From Hyphomicrobiales bacterium (GTDB taxonomy: Bacteria > Pseudomonadota > Alphaproteobacteria > Rhizobiales > Rhizobiaceae), in the NCBI GenBank assembly GCA_900468625.1, contig UBUL01000007.1, positions 62,001 to 126,000 of the forward strand: a stretch of 64,000 nt of DNA. The letters run 5' to 3'. Every line of letters begins with the position of its first letter. Within the stretch, counting starts at the first letter, position 1. A program made the position numbers and the translations under genes. The notes under the pieces are model-generated. The model had not been told where the DNA came from, searched no databases, and was given only the letters and a program-made list of their open reading frames with translations. Below, piece by piece: positions 46,086-55,003 of the stretch.

Positions 46086-46946
46086 ATGACGACAACAGCT
46101 GCATTCAGTAGCAACCGGGAGATCTGCCTCGCGACTCTTCGCGACACCGATCGCGATCGCTATCTCGCCTGCCTGCTGGCTCCGGAGGAGAAGCGTCCCG
46201 CGCTTGCCGCGCTCTATGCTTTCAATGCCGAGCTGGCGCGTGTGCGTGAGCTCGTGCATGAGCCGCTACCCGGCGAAGTACGCATGCAGTACTGGCGCGA
46301 TCTCCTCGAAGGACAATCTCACGGATCGAGCGAAGCCAATCCGCTGGCCTCGGAGCTTCTCACCGCGATCGAAGAATACCGCCTGCCGCGCCAGACGCTG
46401 ATCGACATGATCGATGCCCGCATCTTCGATCTCTACGATGACCCCATGGAAAGCCGCAGCAGCCTGGAAGGCTACGCCGGCGAGACTGCGTCAGCTCTCA
46501 TCCAGCTTGCAAGTCTGGTTCTGTCCGCCGATGAGGCGAAGCGTTCCGCCGATGCAGCCGGCCACGCGGGTGTCGCGCAGGCAATCGCCGGCTTGCTGCT
46601 TCTGATGCCGCTTCATCGCCATCGCGGCCAGCTCTATCTTCCGCTCGAGATATTGGCGGCGACCGGGCTCGATCGCGACAGTTTTCTTGCCGGCGAGGAC
46701 AAACCACGCATTTCGGCGGCGATCGAGGCCTTTGCCGGTCTTGGCCGTGAACATCTCGCCAAGGCAAGAGCAGCAGGCACCATACCGCAGGCGGTATTCC
46801 CGGCCTTCCTGCCCGGCACGCTGGCCGAGCCCGTCTTGAAGAAGGCGCAGAAGCTTGGCGCCGGCATCTTCGATCAATCCCTGGCATTGCAGCAATGGCG
46901 CCGGCAACTGCGCATGGCGATGGCGTCGATCACAAAGAAAATCTAA
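46086..46946 (+). CDS. Squalene/phytoene synthase-fold protein, NDUFAF6-like
   Basis: 286 residues of the trans-isoprenyl head-to-head synthase fold, related to mitochondrial NDUFAF6. Where active synthases have DxxxD, this protein reads FNAELARVRE (about 43-52), and in the second place YAGETASALI and HAGVAQAIAGLL without aspartates, so prenyl-diphosphate condensation is unlikely. It lies 18 bases after the Mth938 gene. I read it as a complex I assembly factor homologue, not a carotenoid or hopanoid enzyme. Confidence 0.85.
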   Translation: MTTTAAFSSNREICLATLRDTDRDRYLACLLAPEEKRPALAALYAFNAELARVRELVHEPLPGEVRMQYWRDLLEGQSHGSSEANPLASELLTAIEEYRLPRQTLIDMIDARIFDLYDDPMESRSSLEGYAGETASALIQLASLVLSADEAKRSADAAGHAGVAQAIAGLLLLMPLHRHRGQLYLPLEILAATGLDRDSFLAGEDKPRISAAIEAFAGLGREHLAKARAAGTIPQAVFPAFLPGTLAEPVLKKAQKLGAGIFDQSLALQQWRRQLRMAMASITKKI

Positions 46947-47022
46947 AATACACCAAGCTCGCACAAGTCTCGGCGTCTATGGAGATAGCCGGCACTTGAT
47001 TTGCATTTCAGGGGGATTTGCT

Positions 47023-47484
47023 GTGGGTATTGTCGTCTGGTGCATATTGTTTGCGATCGTCATCTTCATTGCCTACTACGCGACGCGCATGGCATCGCAA
47101 AACAAGGAAGACGGCCTGCACGATACCGGCCTCGCCATTCTGGAATTCGGCCGCGCCTTTCCGGCCGAAGCGATCCGTCAATTGCAGGCGACCGCGGACG
47201 GGCAGGCGGTCTTCGTGCGGCTGCACGATGACAAAGCCGGCTTCATGCGCAATGTGCGCAATCATTTCAGCGTCCATCTGATCGAGCCCGGCCGAGCTCG
47301 TGCCAGGATTTCGGGGAGCGGTCGTGGCTTGACGATCGATTTTCTGGATGTGCCGCATCACAATGGCACGTTCGACTTCAAGACCCCGACGGAAGCTGCG
47401 GAAGTCTCGCTCTGGCTGCTCGGCAATTACGTTGCCGGCGATGACGCGAAGCTCGGGAACCACGCGCCGCCGACAATACGCTGA
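47023..47484 (+). CDS. Single-helix membrane protein, unknown function
   Basis: 153 residues. N-terminal helix GIVVWCILFAIVIFIAYYA (2-20), then a soluble cytoplasmic domain with FGRAFPAEAIRQLQATADG and a likely beta-rich core (FVRLHDDKAGFMRNVRNHF). The start is GTG at 47023 with GGGGGAT upstream; the frame could extend left into the previous gene, but that part has no helix. Nothing in it identifies a family. It is 76 bases after the NDUFAF6-like gene and convergent with trmFO. Confidence 0.7.
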   Translation: MGIVVWCILFAIVIFIAYYATRMASQNKEDGLHDTGLAILEFGRAFPAEAIRQLQATADGQAVFVRLHDDKAGFMRNVRNHFSVHLIEPGRARARISGSGRGLTIDFLDVPHHNGTFDFKTPTEAAEVSLWLLGNYVAGDDAKLGNHAPPTIR

Positions 47485-47502
47485 AAATCCAAAACCAATA
47501 TC

Positions 47503-48939
47503 TTACGCGCTTTCCTCGAGCGCGGGTGCCTGCACGCCGAGCCACTTGGCGCAGTCGGCAAGTGCACGCTTGGCGATGAGCTGACGCTTCATGATGGTCT
47601 TGTCCTTGCCGCGAAAGCGCTTCACGCCCTCAGGCTTGACGATGGAGCCTGGCTCCAACTCCGGGAAAAGCCCGAAATTGATGTTCATCGGCTGGAAGGA
47701 GCGCTTGCCCGGCTCCTCGTCCGAGACGATATGACCGCCGGTGATATGGTTGAGCAGCGAGCCGAGCGCCGTCGTATCCGGCGGCAGCGAAGGTGCTTCG
47801 CCCTTGCGCTCGGCAGCGGCGAAGCGGCCGGCGAGCAGCCCGATGCTGGCGCTTTCGACATAGCCTTCGCAGCCGGTGATCTGGCCGGCAAAGCGCAGGC
47901 CCGGCCGGGATTTCAGCACCAGCGAGCGGTCGAGCAGGGTCGGCGAATTGATGTAGGTATTGCGGTGCAGGCCGCCGAGACGTGCGAATTCCGCATTTTC
48001 GAGACCGGGGATGAGCCGGAAGATCTCCGCCTGCGCGCCATATTTCAGCTTCGTTTGGAAGCCGACCATGTTGTAGAGCGTGCCAAGCGCATTGTCCTGG
48101 CGCAGCTGCACGACCGCATAGGCTTTGACCGTCGGGTTATGCGCATTGGTCAAACCCATCGGCTTCATCGGCCCGTGGCGCAGCGTCTCGCGCCCACGCT
48201 CCGCCATGACCTCGATCGGCAGGCAGCCGTCGAAATAGGGCGTGCCCTCCCATTCCTTGAAGCCGACGGAATCGCCGGCGATCAGCGCATCGACGAAGGC
48301 ATTATATTGAGCCTCGTCCATCGGGCAGTTGATATAGTCCTTGCCCGTGCCGCCGGGACCGACCTTGTCGTAGCGCGACTGATACCAGCAGATATTCATG
48401 TCGATGCTGTCGCGATAGACGATGGGCGCGATGGCGTCAAAGAAGGCAAGCGCATCCGCGCCGGTTTCCGCCTGGATGGCGCTCGCAAGACCGGGCGCCG
48501 TTAGCGGACCGGTGGCGATGATCGCCTGGTCCCATTCCTTCGGCGGCAATCCCTGTATCTCCTCGCGGACGATGGTGATCAGAGGGTGGCTCGCGATCGC
48601 CTGCGTAACTGCCGCCGAAAAGCCGTCGCGATCGACGGCAAGCGCGCCGCCGGCCGGTACCTGATGCTTGTCAGCACAGGCCATGATCAGCGAACCCGCC
48701 ATGCGCATTTCCGCATGGATGACGCCGACGGCATTGCCGGTCGCATCGTCGGAACGGAACGAGTTGGAACATACGAGCTCGGCGAGATCGTCCGTCTTGT
48801 GTGCCTCGGTGCCGCGCACGCCGCGCATTTCATGCAGGATGACGGGCACGCCGGCATTGGCGATCTGCCATGCGGCTTCCGAGCCGGCGAGGCCGCCGCC
48901 GATGACGTGAATGGGAGAGCGGGAAGTGATCTGTGTCAT
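47503..48939 (-). CDS. trmFO: Folate-dependent tRNA m5U54 methyltransferase TrmFO
   Basis: Methylates U54 in the T-loop of tRNA with methylenetetrahydrofolate and FADH2, 478 residues. N-terminal dinucleotide loop [15 protein letters not shown] (about 10-24), family blocks [31 protein letters not shown] and [17 protein letters not shown]. The ATG at 48939 is preferred; a frame to 48999 adds a non-conserved stretch. Downstream on the same strand from the two DUF1127 genes but separated by a terminator. Confidence 0.95.
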   Translation of the reverse strand: MTQITSRSPIHVIGGGLAGSEAAWQIANAGVPVILHEMRGVRGTEAHKTDDLAELVCSNSFRSDDATGNAVGVIHAEMRMAGSLIMACADKHQVPAGGALAVDRDGFSAAVTQAIASHPLITIVREEIQGLPPKEWDQAIIATGPLTAPGLASAIQAETGADALAFFDAIAPIVYRDSIDMNICWYQSRYDKVGPGGTGKDYINCPMDEAQYNAFVDALIAGDSVGFKEWEGTPYFDGCLPIEVMAERGRETLRHGPMKPMGLTNAHNPTVKAYAVVQLRQDNALGTLYNMVGFQTKLKYGAQAEIFRLIPGLENAEFARLGGLHRNTYINSPTLLDRSLVLKSRPGLRFAGQITGCEGYVESASIGLLAGRFAAAERKGEAPSLPPDTTALGSLLNHITGGHIVSDEEPGKRSFQPMNINFGLFPELEPGSIVKPEGVKRFRGKDKTIMKRQLIAKRALADCAKWLGVQAPALEESA

Positions 48940-49043
48940 ACGCGCGTCATTATCACGGGCTGGCCGGTGATCCAATGCTTTGCTGAAGCATTCGCGCAAA
49001 AGTGGGGCGCTTTGCGGGTCAGGCTCGCTTCAGTCGCCGGAAT

Positions 49044-49068
49044 CAAAAACGGCGCCAAAAGGCGCCGT
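49044..49068 (-). terminator. Terminator after the first DUF1127 gene
   Basis: Perfect 8-base stem ACGGCGCC / GGCGCCGT with a TTTT loop and TTTTTGATT tail on the minus strand, 30 bases after the stop. Confidence 0.85.
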
Positions 49069-49097
49069 CTTGAGGCAGTCTGCTCAGTCCGTGTCTA

Positions 49098-49241
49098 TTA
49101 ACGGAAAGAACGGGCAGCGATATTGCGGATCTCGTAGCGGCTGACGCCGATGTCCGAAAGGGTCTGGCTGGAGAGGTTGCCAAGTTCGTTCAGAGTGCGG
49201 CGGTAGCTGATCCAGTTCTTTGCGATGCGAATCGGGTTCAT
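49098..49241 (-). CDS. DUF1127 miniprotein (copy 1)
   Basis: 47 residues, below the size of routine ORF calling. MNPIRIAKNWISYRRTLNEL opens the DUF1127 fold; LSSQTLSDIGVSRYEIRNIA is the hallmark second half. It is Arg/Lys-rich, with a helix-turn-helix-like layout. DUF1127 proteins in rhizobia and Rhodobacter affect RNA turnover and carbon, phosphate or stress physiology. GAGGAAAAG precedes the ATG. A CTATAT -10-like element (49303-49308) lies upstream. Confidence 0.9.
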   Translation of the reverse strand: MNPIRIAKNWISYRRTLNELGNLSSQTLSDIGVSRYEIRNIAARSFR

Positions 49242-49546
49242 GATCTTTTCCTCGGTATCTTGTTTGCGGGCGGTACGATTACCGCCTCAGCGCTTGCACT
49301 CTATATAGGCGCGAGGAGGTCGATTGTGCAGTGCAAAGAAGAGGCGCCTGCTATGCATTTGTGCAATATGACGCCCAAAAAGCAGCCGATGCTTAAAATT
49401 TATGTGCTCTGCATTCAGGGAATAGCTCCGAAGGGAATTCGCAATGCTGCGGCTGCTCAGTCGCTGAGCAAAAAAGAACGCCCGCCGCGGAAGTCCGCAA
49501 CGGGCGTTGAGAAGGCTTTCGCTGAGGGGCGAAGCCTAGCCGGCGA
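49242..49546 (-). other. Spacer between the two DUF1127 genes
   Basis: 305 bases. Minus strand: a terminator for copy 2 at 49470-49508 and a likely promoter for copy 1 around 49303-49330. An open frame on the plus strand is antisense and not supported. Confidence 0.5.
49470..49508 (-). terminator. Terminator after the second DUF1127 gene
   Basis: AACGCCCG / CGGGCGTT outer stem with an inner GCGGA/TCCGC arm, tail TTCTTTTTTGC on the minus strand, 38 bases after the stop. Confidence 0.8.
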
Positions 49547-49693
49547 TTAGCGGCCGGTGGCTTCGCGGGCAACGCGATGGATGTCGGCGCGGTCGATGCC
49601 GAGGTCGTGCAGTTCACGCGAGCTCATGCGGCCGAGTTCGTTAACGGTCTGACGATACTTGCGCCAGTTGTTGAAAGAGCGGGTCAGGTTCAT
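49547..49693 (-). CDS. DUF1127 miniprotein (copy 2)
   Basis: 48 residues: MNLTRSFNNWRKYRQTVNEL then SSRELHDLGIDRADIHRVA and a GR end. Same fold and spacing of hydrophobic residues as copy 1, but only moderately alike, so an old duplication. AAAGGGAC precedes the ATG. It lies about 430 bases downstream of the alpha-r14-like RNA on the same strand. In Rhodobacter a DUF1127 protein (CcaF1) controls maturation of CCUCCUCCC-loop RNAs encoded beside it, so the pairing here may be functional. Confidence 0.9.
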   Translation of the reverse strand: MNLTRSFNNWRKYRQTVNELGRMSSRELHDLGIDRADIHRVAREATGR

Positions 49694-50121
49694 TTTTTGT
49701 CCCTTTCGAGGATCTGGGATCGAGCGGTTTCACGATTGTTTCCGTCGTCGATCTAATGGGTTTAAATATATGCTGCGCCGCGAAAACTAAAAGAGCGAAA
49801 GCTTCATGTCACCTATGCATAAGATGCAAGCCTTATAGGCATTTTGCCTAAGATGGCGGCTGCTTTATTTGCATAGCGCGGCCAAAAGGTGTTTGCCGCA
49901 GGAAGTCGATTCCGGGTATGAACCCAGCGTTCCAAGGCAGTTACCGATGGCTGCCGGCTTTTGGCCACCTTTTCGCCAGCCTTGCTGTTTTGGAAGGGGC
50001 CGGATGCTGTCGCAGGCTGCCTTCGGTCGGTGGAAAGTGATCCCACCAGTCGTCTGCGCCGACATTTGCCGATTGGCTGGCCGCGCATATGCCCAGGCAA
50101 CATAAACCGATTTAGGTGAGC
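49694..50121 (-). other. Region between the alpha-r14-like RNA and DUF1127 copy 2
   Basis: 428 bases with no supported gene. The part next to the gene (49750-49830) is AT-rich and probably holds its promoter (CATATAT around 49765-49772 on the minus strand). No terminator other than that of the RNA was seen. Confidence 0.45.
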
Positions 50122-50246
50122 AAAAAAATAACGCCCACCGCGGGAGGAGGATGCGGTGGGCGTCATTTATAGTGATTGACGACTTGGGAGGAGGAGTGTC
50201 GTCAATCGATCGGAGCGCATTGGGAGGAGGAGTATGCGGCTCCGAA
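50122..50246 (-). ncRNA. alpha-r14 / NfeR1-like trans-acting small RNA
   Basis: About 125 nt on the minus strand with three hairpins, each displaying the anti-Shine-Dalgarno loop CCTCCTCCC: stem GGAGC-GCAT with ATGCG-GCTCC (50212-50243), stem ATTGACGAC/GTCGTCAAT (50174-50205) and stem ACGCCCACCGC/GCGGTGGGCGT (50131-50163), the last followed by TTATTTTTTTG as terminator. This is the architecture of the alphaproteobacterial alpha-r14 family (NfeR1 of Sinorhizobium meliloti), whose loops pair with ribosome sites of transporter mRNAs; the family affects osmoadaptation and nodulation efficiency. Family membership is inferred from this pattern alone. Confidence 0.85.
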
Positions 50247-50571
50247 TATCGTGTCGGGATATTCCATCCCCAGGCTTAGCCCGATCTGCATCGGCCCGGC
50301 GCGCCACCGCCGTGTTTGTTATCCAATAAATAGTATGACTTTTCGAATTTGTGCAGCGCAATAATTTCATGGGAGGCATGAGCTCTGCGCATATCTTTTA
50401 TCGGTATCTCTTTACCGGTCCTAAGGATACTCCACGGTCCGTTAATTCTGTATTAATATGGCACATATTCCCGTAGCCGAAGCTTCTACCGGAACTGCGT
50501 GGCTCGCATCGATTGTGCGGCGATTTGTGCTAACTCTGTCGCATGCGGAATCGAAGTTGGGGGAGCTGGGC
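50247..50571. other. Region between the alpha-r14-like RNA and the DUF2157 gene
   Basis: 325 bases. It should contain the RNA promoter (a GGGATATTCCATCCC inverted repeat lies at 50256-50270, just upstream of the expected RNA start) and the divergent promoter of the membrane gene. On the minus strand TCATG-CCTCC-CATGA (50368-50383) is a small extra hairpin with a CCTCC loop. Confidence 0.45.
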
Positions 50572-51711
50572 ATGTATAGAGGCAGGCTGGAGCGGGATCT
50601 GAAAATCTGGACCGACAAAGGTCTGGTCGATGCGGTAACGGCGAAAGCCATCCTGAGCGAGTATGACGGCCGCCAGACGAGTTTCAGCGCTGGCCGGGTA
50701 CTGGCCATCATCGCCGCCGTGCTTCTCGGGCTCGCCATATTGCTTTTCATCTCCGCAAACTGGCAGGCTCTTCCGAGAATTGCCCGCCTGGCCGGACTGG
50801 TGGCGATGATATGGGTCTTCTATCTCGGCGCGGCATCCCTGTTGGCGCAGGGACGCTCCATCGTTTCAGCCGCATTGCTGATCCTTGGTACCTTGAGCTT
50901 CGGCGGCGCCATGGCGCTTGTCGCCCAGATGTATAATCTGTCCGGCGATGAGCTGAGAATGATGATCGTCTGGTTCGTTGCTGCCTGCATCGTAGCGGCG
51001 GCGTTTCGCTCAAGGGCTCAGGTTGGGCTTGCCGGCCTTCTCGCCTGGGCATTTTGCGGCATCTATCTCTGGGAACATGTCGACGAATGGTATGGGGTGA
51101 TGCCTTGGATGCCGCCTTTGATGGCCGCGGTTCTCATTGTGCTTGTTCGCTATGCCGATGCGCCGGCGGCGAGGCATTTGGCTTACCTCATGCTGGTCGG
51201 CTGGCTGACATGGCTGTTTGGCCGGCATGAGGGATTGAATACCGCAATTCTGTTCGCGTCTCTCGGGATGGCGGCTTTTCTCGCCGTCAGCATTCCCGCT
51301 TCGCCGCTGAAACCCTTTGCGCGCACGGCCGGCGCTGCTCCGGCTTTCTACACCTTTCTCATTGCATCGATCGGCTTCTTTCTGGTCCATGCCGAGATCA
51401 GCAACGGCTCTTTTGAGAACAATGCCTGGGTGGAAGACAAGCTGCCGCTTATTGCTGTCGCGGCGGCGACGCTGGCCGGCTCGGTGATCGCCATCGCGCT
51501 CAGCGGTCGCGACAATGGCGCGGTGCGTTACCTTGCTTACTTTGTTTTTGCCAGCGAGATTCTCTACCTTGCCGGAGAGACGATCGGCTCCATCATCGGC
51601 ACGGCCGGTTTCTTCCTCGTCGCCGGCGTGCTTGTGGCGATTGCCGCGTGGCTGGTCATCCGGCTCGAGCGGCGCTTTTCGGACAATAGCGGGCAGGGGA
51701 CACGGGCATGA
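50572..51711 (+). CDS. DUF2157 multi-pass membrane protein
   Basis: 379 residues. A cytoplasmic N-terminus (YRGRLERDLKIWTDKGLVDA, about 2-35), which is the DUF2157 signature, precedes about 12 hydrophobic segments from residue 45 (VLAIIAAVLLGLAILLFIS) on. The function is unknown. The ATG at 50572 follows GGGGGAGC; a frame from 50458 is possible. The next gene overlaps it by 4 bases and belongs to the GDYXXLXY family, a pair often seen together. Confidence 0.8.
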   Translation: MYRGRLERDLKIWTDKGLVDAVTAKAILSEYDGRQTSFSAGRVLAIIAAVLLGLAILLFISANWQALPRIARLAGLVAMIWVFYLGAASLLAQGRSIVSAALLILGTLSFGGAMALVAQMYNLSGDELRMMIVWFVAACIVAAAFRSRAQVGLAGLLAWAFCGIYLWEHVDEWYGVMPWMPPLMAAVLIVLVRYADAPAARHLAYLMLVGWLTWLFGRHEGLNTAILFASLGMAAFLAVSIPASPLKPFARTAGAAPAFYTFLIASIGFFLVHAEISNGSFENNAWVEDKLPLIAVAAATLAGSVIAIALSGRDNGAVRYLAYFVFASEILYLAGETIGSIIGTAGFFLVAGVLVAIAAWLVIRLERRFSDNSGQGTRA

Positions 51712-52319
51712 GCGACGTAGTTGTAAAGAGCCCGGCGGTCGGCGCCCGCCGCTTGTGGATTGCCGCCATTATCGTTGCCTCCCTGCAGACCTTGGTCCTC
51801 GGCTATATGGTCGGGGAGCGGGCCTGGGGGCTGCGGAGCGGCACTGAGATTCTCTTGAAGACGGCGCCCGTCGACCCGCGCGATCTCCTGCGCGGCGACT
51901 ACGTGACCCTGAATTATGATATCTCCCGGGTGCCGGTCTCGACGCTGGTCGGCGGGCCGCCGAAGGAGAGCATGAGCAACCAGGTTCTGTCGGTCCGTCT
52001 GATGAAGCAGCAAGACGGCTACTGGGGCGTCGTCGAATCGTCCTTTGCAGCGCTCGAACCCAAGCCTGGTACCGTCATCTTGAAAAGCCTGCCGTTCGAC
52101 TATGTTTCCTATGGTGACCAGGCCGACGGCTCGGCGAGGATGTTCGTGAACTACGGCATAGAGCGCTATTATGTGCCCGAGGGGCAGGGGCACGATATCG
52201 AGAACGCGAGCAACGATAAACGCGTCGCTATTGCGGCTCGCGTGTCTTCCGACGGTGTTGCCCATATCAGAAGCCTGCTTCTCGACGGCAAATCCGTCTA
52301 TGAAGAGCCGCTCTATTGA
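51708..52319 (+). CDS. GDYXXLXY-family protein
   Basis: 203 residues with one N-terminal helix (LWIAAIIVASLQTLVLGYM) and a periplasmic domain carrying the name motif RGDYVTLNYDIS (about 63-74). The start ATG overlaps the stop of the DUF2157 gene (ATGA), so the two are coupled. The family is uncharacterised and likely forms a membrane complex with its DUF2157 partner. Confidence 0.85.
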   Translation: MSDVVVKSPAVGARRLWIAAIIVASLQTLVLGYMVGERAWGLRSGTEILLKTAPVDPRDLLRGDYVTLNYDISRVPVSTLVGGPPKESMSNQVLSVRLMKQQDGYWGVVESSFAALEPKPGTVILKSLPFDYVSYGDQADGSARMFVNYGIERYYVPEGQGHDIENASNDKRVAIAARVSSDGVAHIRSLLLDGKSVYEEPLY

Positions 52320-52380
52320 CGATAGCAGCGCGGCCATGTCCGATATGCTCCAGGCGTCGTCGCGCAACCGTCATTTTTCC

Positions 52381-52409
52381 TTTGCGTGGTTTGAAACGGG
52401 TGATATAGA
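52381..52409 (+). promoter_or_regulatory. Possible promoter of tRNA-Leu
   Basis: -35-like TTTGCG (52381-52386), 17-base spacer, -10 TATAGA (52404-52409); predicted start about 50 bases before the tRNA. Confidence 0.35.
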
Positions 52410-52464
52410 GACGCCGCGCTCCGGAAGGCCCCATGGGCAGGCATCGCCATGCGGTTTTGGGAAC

Positions 52465-52549
<85 letters not shown>

Positions 52550-52827
52550 ACACTGTCTTGTGGACGGGGGGAGGCTGACCAAGCCTGTCTTCCGATATGC
52601 CGCAGGACGCGCATCTTGCCCAAAGCATCCCGCTTTCGATGAGGAAGGGGACAAGATGTTTTGGCTCGTGACGGGATAGAGCTGCCTCTTGCGCGTTCGT
52701 TCGAAGGCGCGGCGCTCTTGCAAGGTGAAAGAGAATTGCATCCAAGCCACGCTCGGGATTTTCCGGCGTCGTGCTCATCGAAACGAACGGCTGTCTGGGC
52801 ACGGCCGCCATGAATGAAGGTAGGACA

Positions 52828-54315
52828 ATGCAGGTTATCGAAACGCTCGCTGAAGGGCTGAAGCGCGAAATCAAGGTGGTCATCCCGGCCAAGGACATGG
52901 AAGTGCGCATGAACGAGCGCCTGGCCGAGGTCAAGGACAAGGTCCGCATCAACGGCTTCCGTCCGGGCAAGGTTCCGGTCGCGCATCTGAAGAAGGTCTA
53001 TGGCAAGTCGATCATGGCCGACCTCGTTAATGAGATCGTTCGCGACCAGCCGCCGGCGATCCTGACCGAGCGCGGCGAAAAGTCGGCGACCCAGCCTGAA
53101 ATCGCCATGACGGAAGACCAGGACGAGGCAGAAAAGATCCTCTCCGCTCAGGCCGATTTCGAATTCACGCTGTCTTACGAAGTCATCCCGGCGATCGAGT
53201 TGAAGCCGGTGGGCGGCATCAAGGTCACCCGCGAAGTCGCCGAGATCGGTGAAGACGAAGTGACCGAGCAGATCCTCAAGATCGCCGAAAGCGCCCGCAG
53301 CTACGAAACCAAGAAGGGCAAGGCTGCCAACGGCGACCGCGTCACCATCGATTACCTCGGCAAGGTGGACGGCGTTGCCTTCGACGGCGGCAAGGACGAG
53401 GACGCACAGCTCGTTCTCGGCTCCAACCGCTTCATCCCGGGCTTCGAAGAGCAGCTCGTCGGCCTCAAGGCTGGCGATGAAAAGGTCATCACCGTAACCT
53501 TCCCGGCCGACTATCCGGCCAAGAACCTCGCCGGCAAGGAAGCCACCTTCGACATCAACGTCAAGGAAGTTGCAGCGCCCGGCGAAATCGAAATCAACGA
53601 CGAACTCGCTTCCAAGCTCGGCATCGAATCCGCCGACCGCCTGAAGGAAATCGTTCGCGGCCAGATCGAAAGCCAGTACGGCTCGGTCACCCGCCAGAAG
53701 GTCAAGCGCCAGATCCTCGACCAGCTCGACGAAATGTACCAGTTCGACACCCCGCAGAAGCTGGTCGAAGCTGAATTCGCCAGCATCTGGCGTCAGATCG
53801 AAACCGACCTCAGCGAATCGGGCAAGACCTTCGAAGACGAAGACACGACCGAAGAAAAGGCTCGCGAAGAATACCGCAAGCTCGCAGAGCGTCGTGTCCG
53901 CCTCGGCCTCGTTCTCTCCGAAATCGGCGAAAAGGCCGGCGTTGAAGTCAGCGAAGACGAACTGCAGCGCGCTCTCTACGCACAGCTCCAGCAGTTCCCG
54001 GGCCAGGAAAGGGAAATCCTGGAATTCTTCCGCAAGACCCCGGGCGCTTCCGCCAACCTGCGCGCCCCGATCTTCGAAGAAAAGGTCATCGATCACCTGC
54101 TGACCGAAGTCGACGTCACGGACAAGACCGTTTCCAAGGAAGCGCTGCTGGCCGACGACGAAGAGGAAGACAAGCCGGCTGCGAAGAAGGCTGCTCCGAA
54201 GAAGAAGGCTGCAAAGGCTGAAGCAACCGAAGCCGCGGCCGAAGGCGAAGAAGCTGCCGCTCCGAAGAAGAAGGCCGCTCCGAAGAAGAAGGCTGCTGAA
54301 GACAGCGCCGAATAA
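52828..54315 (+). CDS. tig: Trigger factor with Lys/Ala-rich tail
   Basis: Ribosome-bound chaperone and prolyl isomerase, 495 residues. The ribosome-binding signature is in the N-domain ([16 protein letters not shown], about 49-64), the FKBP domain lies about 165-250 ([14 protein letters not shown]), then the long helical C-domain. From about 445 there is a 50-residue charged tail ([19 protein letters not shown] and repeats) absent from E. coli trigger factor. The ATG at 52828 follows GGTAGG. Codon use is highly biased, fitting strong expression. Confidence 0.93.
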   Translation: MQVIETLAEGLKREIKVVIPAKDMEVRMNERLAEVKDKVRINGFRPGKVPVAHLKKVYGKSIMADLVNEIVRDQPPAILTERGEKSATQPEIAMTEDQDEAEKILSAQADFEFTLSYEVIPAIELKPVGGIKVTREVAEIGEDEVTEQILKIAESARSYETKKGKAANGDRVTIDYLGKVDGVAFDGGKDEDAQLVLGSNRFIPGFEEQLVGLKAGDEKVITVTFPADYPAKNLAGKEATFDINVKEVAAPGEIEINDELASKLGIESADRLKEIVRGQIESQYGSVTRQKVKRQILDQLDEMYQFDTPQKLVEAEFASIWRQIETDLSESGKTFEDEDTTEEKAREEYRKLAERRVRLGLVLSEIGEKAGVEVSEDELQRALYAQLQQFPGQEREILEFFRKTPGASANLRAPIFEEKVIDHLLTEVDVTDKTVSKEALLADDEEEDKPAAKKAAPKKKAAKAEATEAAAEGEEAAAPKKKAAPKKKAAEDSAE

Positions 54316-54341
54316 ACGGCTTTCTTCCGGACTGAAATCAG

Positions 54342-54368
54342 GCCCTGCCGTTCGCGGCGGGGCTTTTT
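54342..54368 (+). terminator. Rho-independent terminator of tig
   Basis: Nine-base stem GCCCTGCCG / CGGCGGGGC with a TTCG tetraloop and TTTTTCG tail, 26 bases after the stop. Confidence 0.92.
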
Positions 54369-54689
54369 CGTTGTGATGAGCTGTAGGCCCTCTTCTCGCG
54401 CACCAGGAGATGGCTAGGACTATCGGCTGGATGCCGCCAAAGGAATTGACCGATATTAGCATTTATCGGTGCTATCTTAGTAAGATGGCTTGCTTGCAAA
54501 GATGGACCACGGTCGCTGCCGAGCGCAGCTCTCTCCAGCTGCGTAAATGCGCGACCAGAAACCTTGCTAGTGCCAGCCGGATATGAATTGTTTCTGTCCT
54601 TTAGACGCGTACATTTGGCCGATGCGCGGCGGCCATCAATCACAATGTTCGGCTAACCTTCCGAGCGTTAAAGGCAAGGAGATAGCCAG
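54369..54689 (+). other. Control region before the ABM-AraC pair
   Basis: 321 bases, AT-richer in the middle, with two adjacent palindromes at 54449-54486 and AAGGAG before the ABM start. No gene is supported on either strand. Confidence 0.5.
54449..54486. promoter_or_regulatory. Two adjacent palindromes, possible operators
   Basis: ACCGATA (54449-54455) with TATCGGT (54464-54470), then ATCTTA-G-TAAGAT (54474-54486). A TTGACC -35-like element overlaps the first. Good candidates for sites of the AraC-family regulator or a repressor. Confidence 0.45.
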
Positions 54690-54992
54690 ATGTTCATCGC
54701 AATCGTCGATTTCACTGTTGAATCCGAAAACCGCGAGGCAGTCATAGCAAGGCTGCTTCAAGATAGTGAGTTTATTCGCGCCATGGAAGGAAACCTCGCA
54801 TTCAGCGCCTATGTCGATCCTGTCGATGACGGGGCGGTTCGCATTTGGCACGAGTGGCAGGATGTTGAGCATTTCCGCACCTATACGGCGTCGGAGGTGT
54901 TCAAGCAGCTCGGCCTCGTGCTGCGCCCATTGATGAAGGCGCCGCCGATTAGCCGACGGATGATGTCCGAAGTTCTTGAGACGATCGCCTGA
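54690..54992 (+). CDS. ABM-domain monooxygenase-like protein
   Basis: 100-residue antibiotic-biosynthesis-monooxygenase (ABM) ferredoxin-like fold: MFIAIVDFTVESENREAVIA, a central SAYVDPVDDGAVRIWHEWQD, and EHFRTYTASEVFKQLG. Members are quinol or heme monooxygenases or simply ligand-binding proteins; the substrate is unknown. AAGGAG lies before the ATG. The next gene, an AraC-type regulator, starts 12 bases later. Confidence 0.8.
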   Translation: MFIAIVDFTVESENREAVIARLLQDSEFIRAMEGNLAFSAYVDPVDDGAVRIWHEWQDVEHFRTYTASEVFKQLGLVLRPLMKAPPISRRMMSEVLETIA

Positions 54993-55003
54993 GGCATATT
55001 CTG

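Noticed and set aside
46086..46946. Carotenoid or squalene synthase
   Set aside because: Both DxxxD motifs needed for catalysis are absent and no isoprenoid genes are nearby.
49260..49550. 96-codon plus-strand frame
   Set aside because: Antisense to the promoter and terminator area of the DUF1127 genes; no domain.
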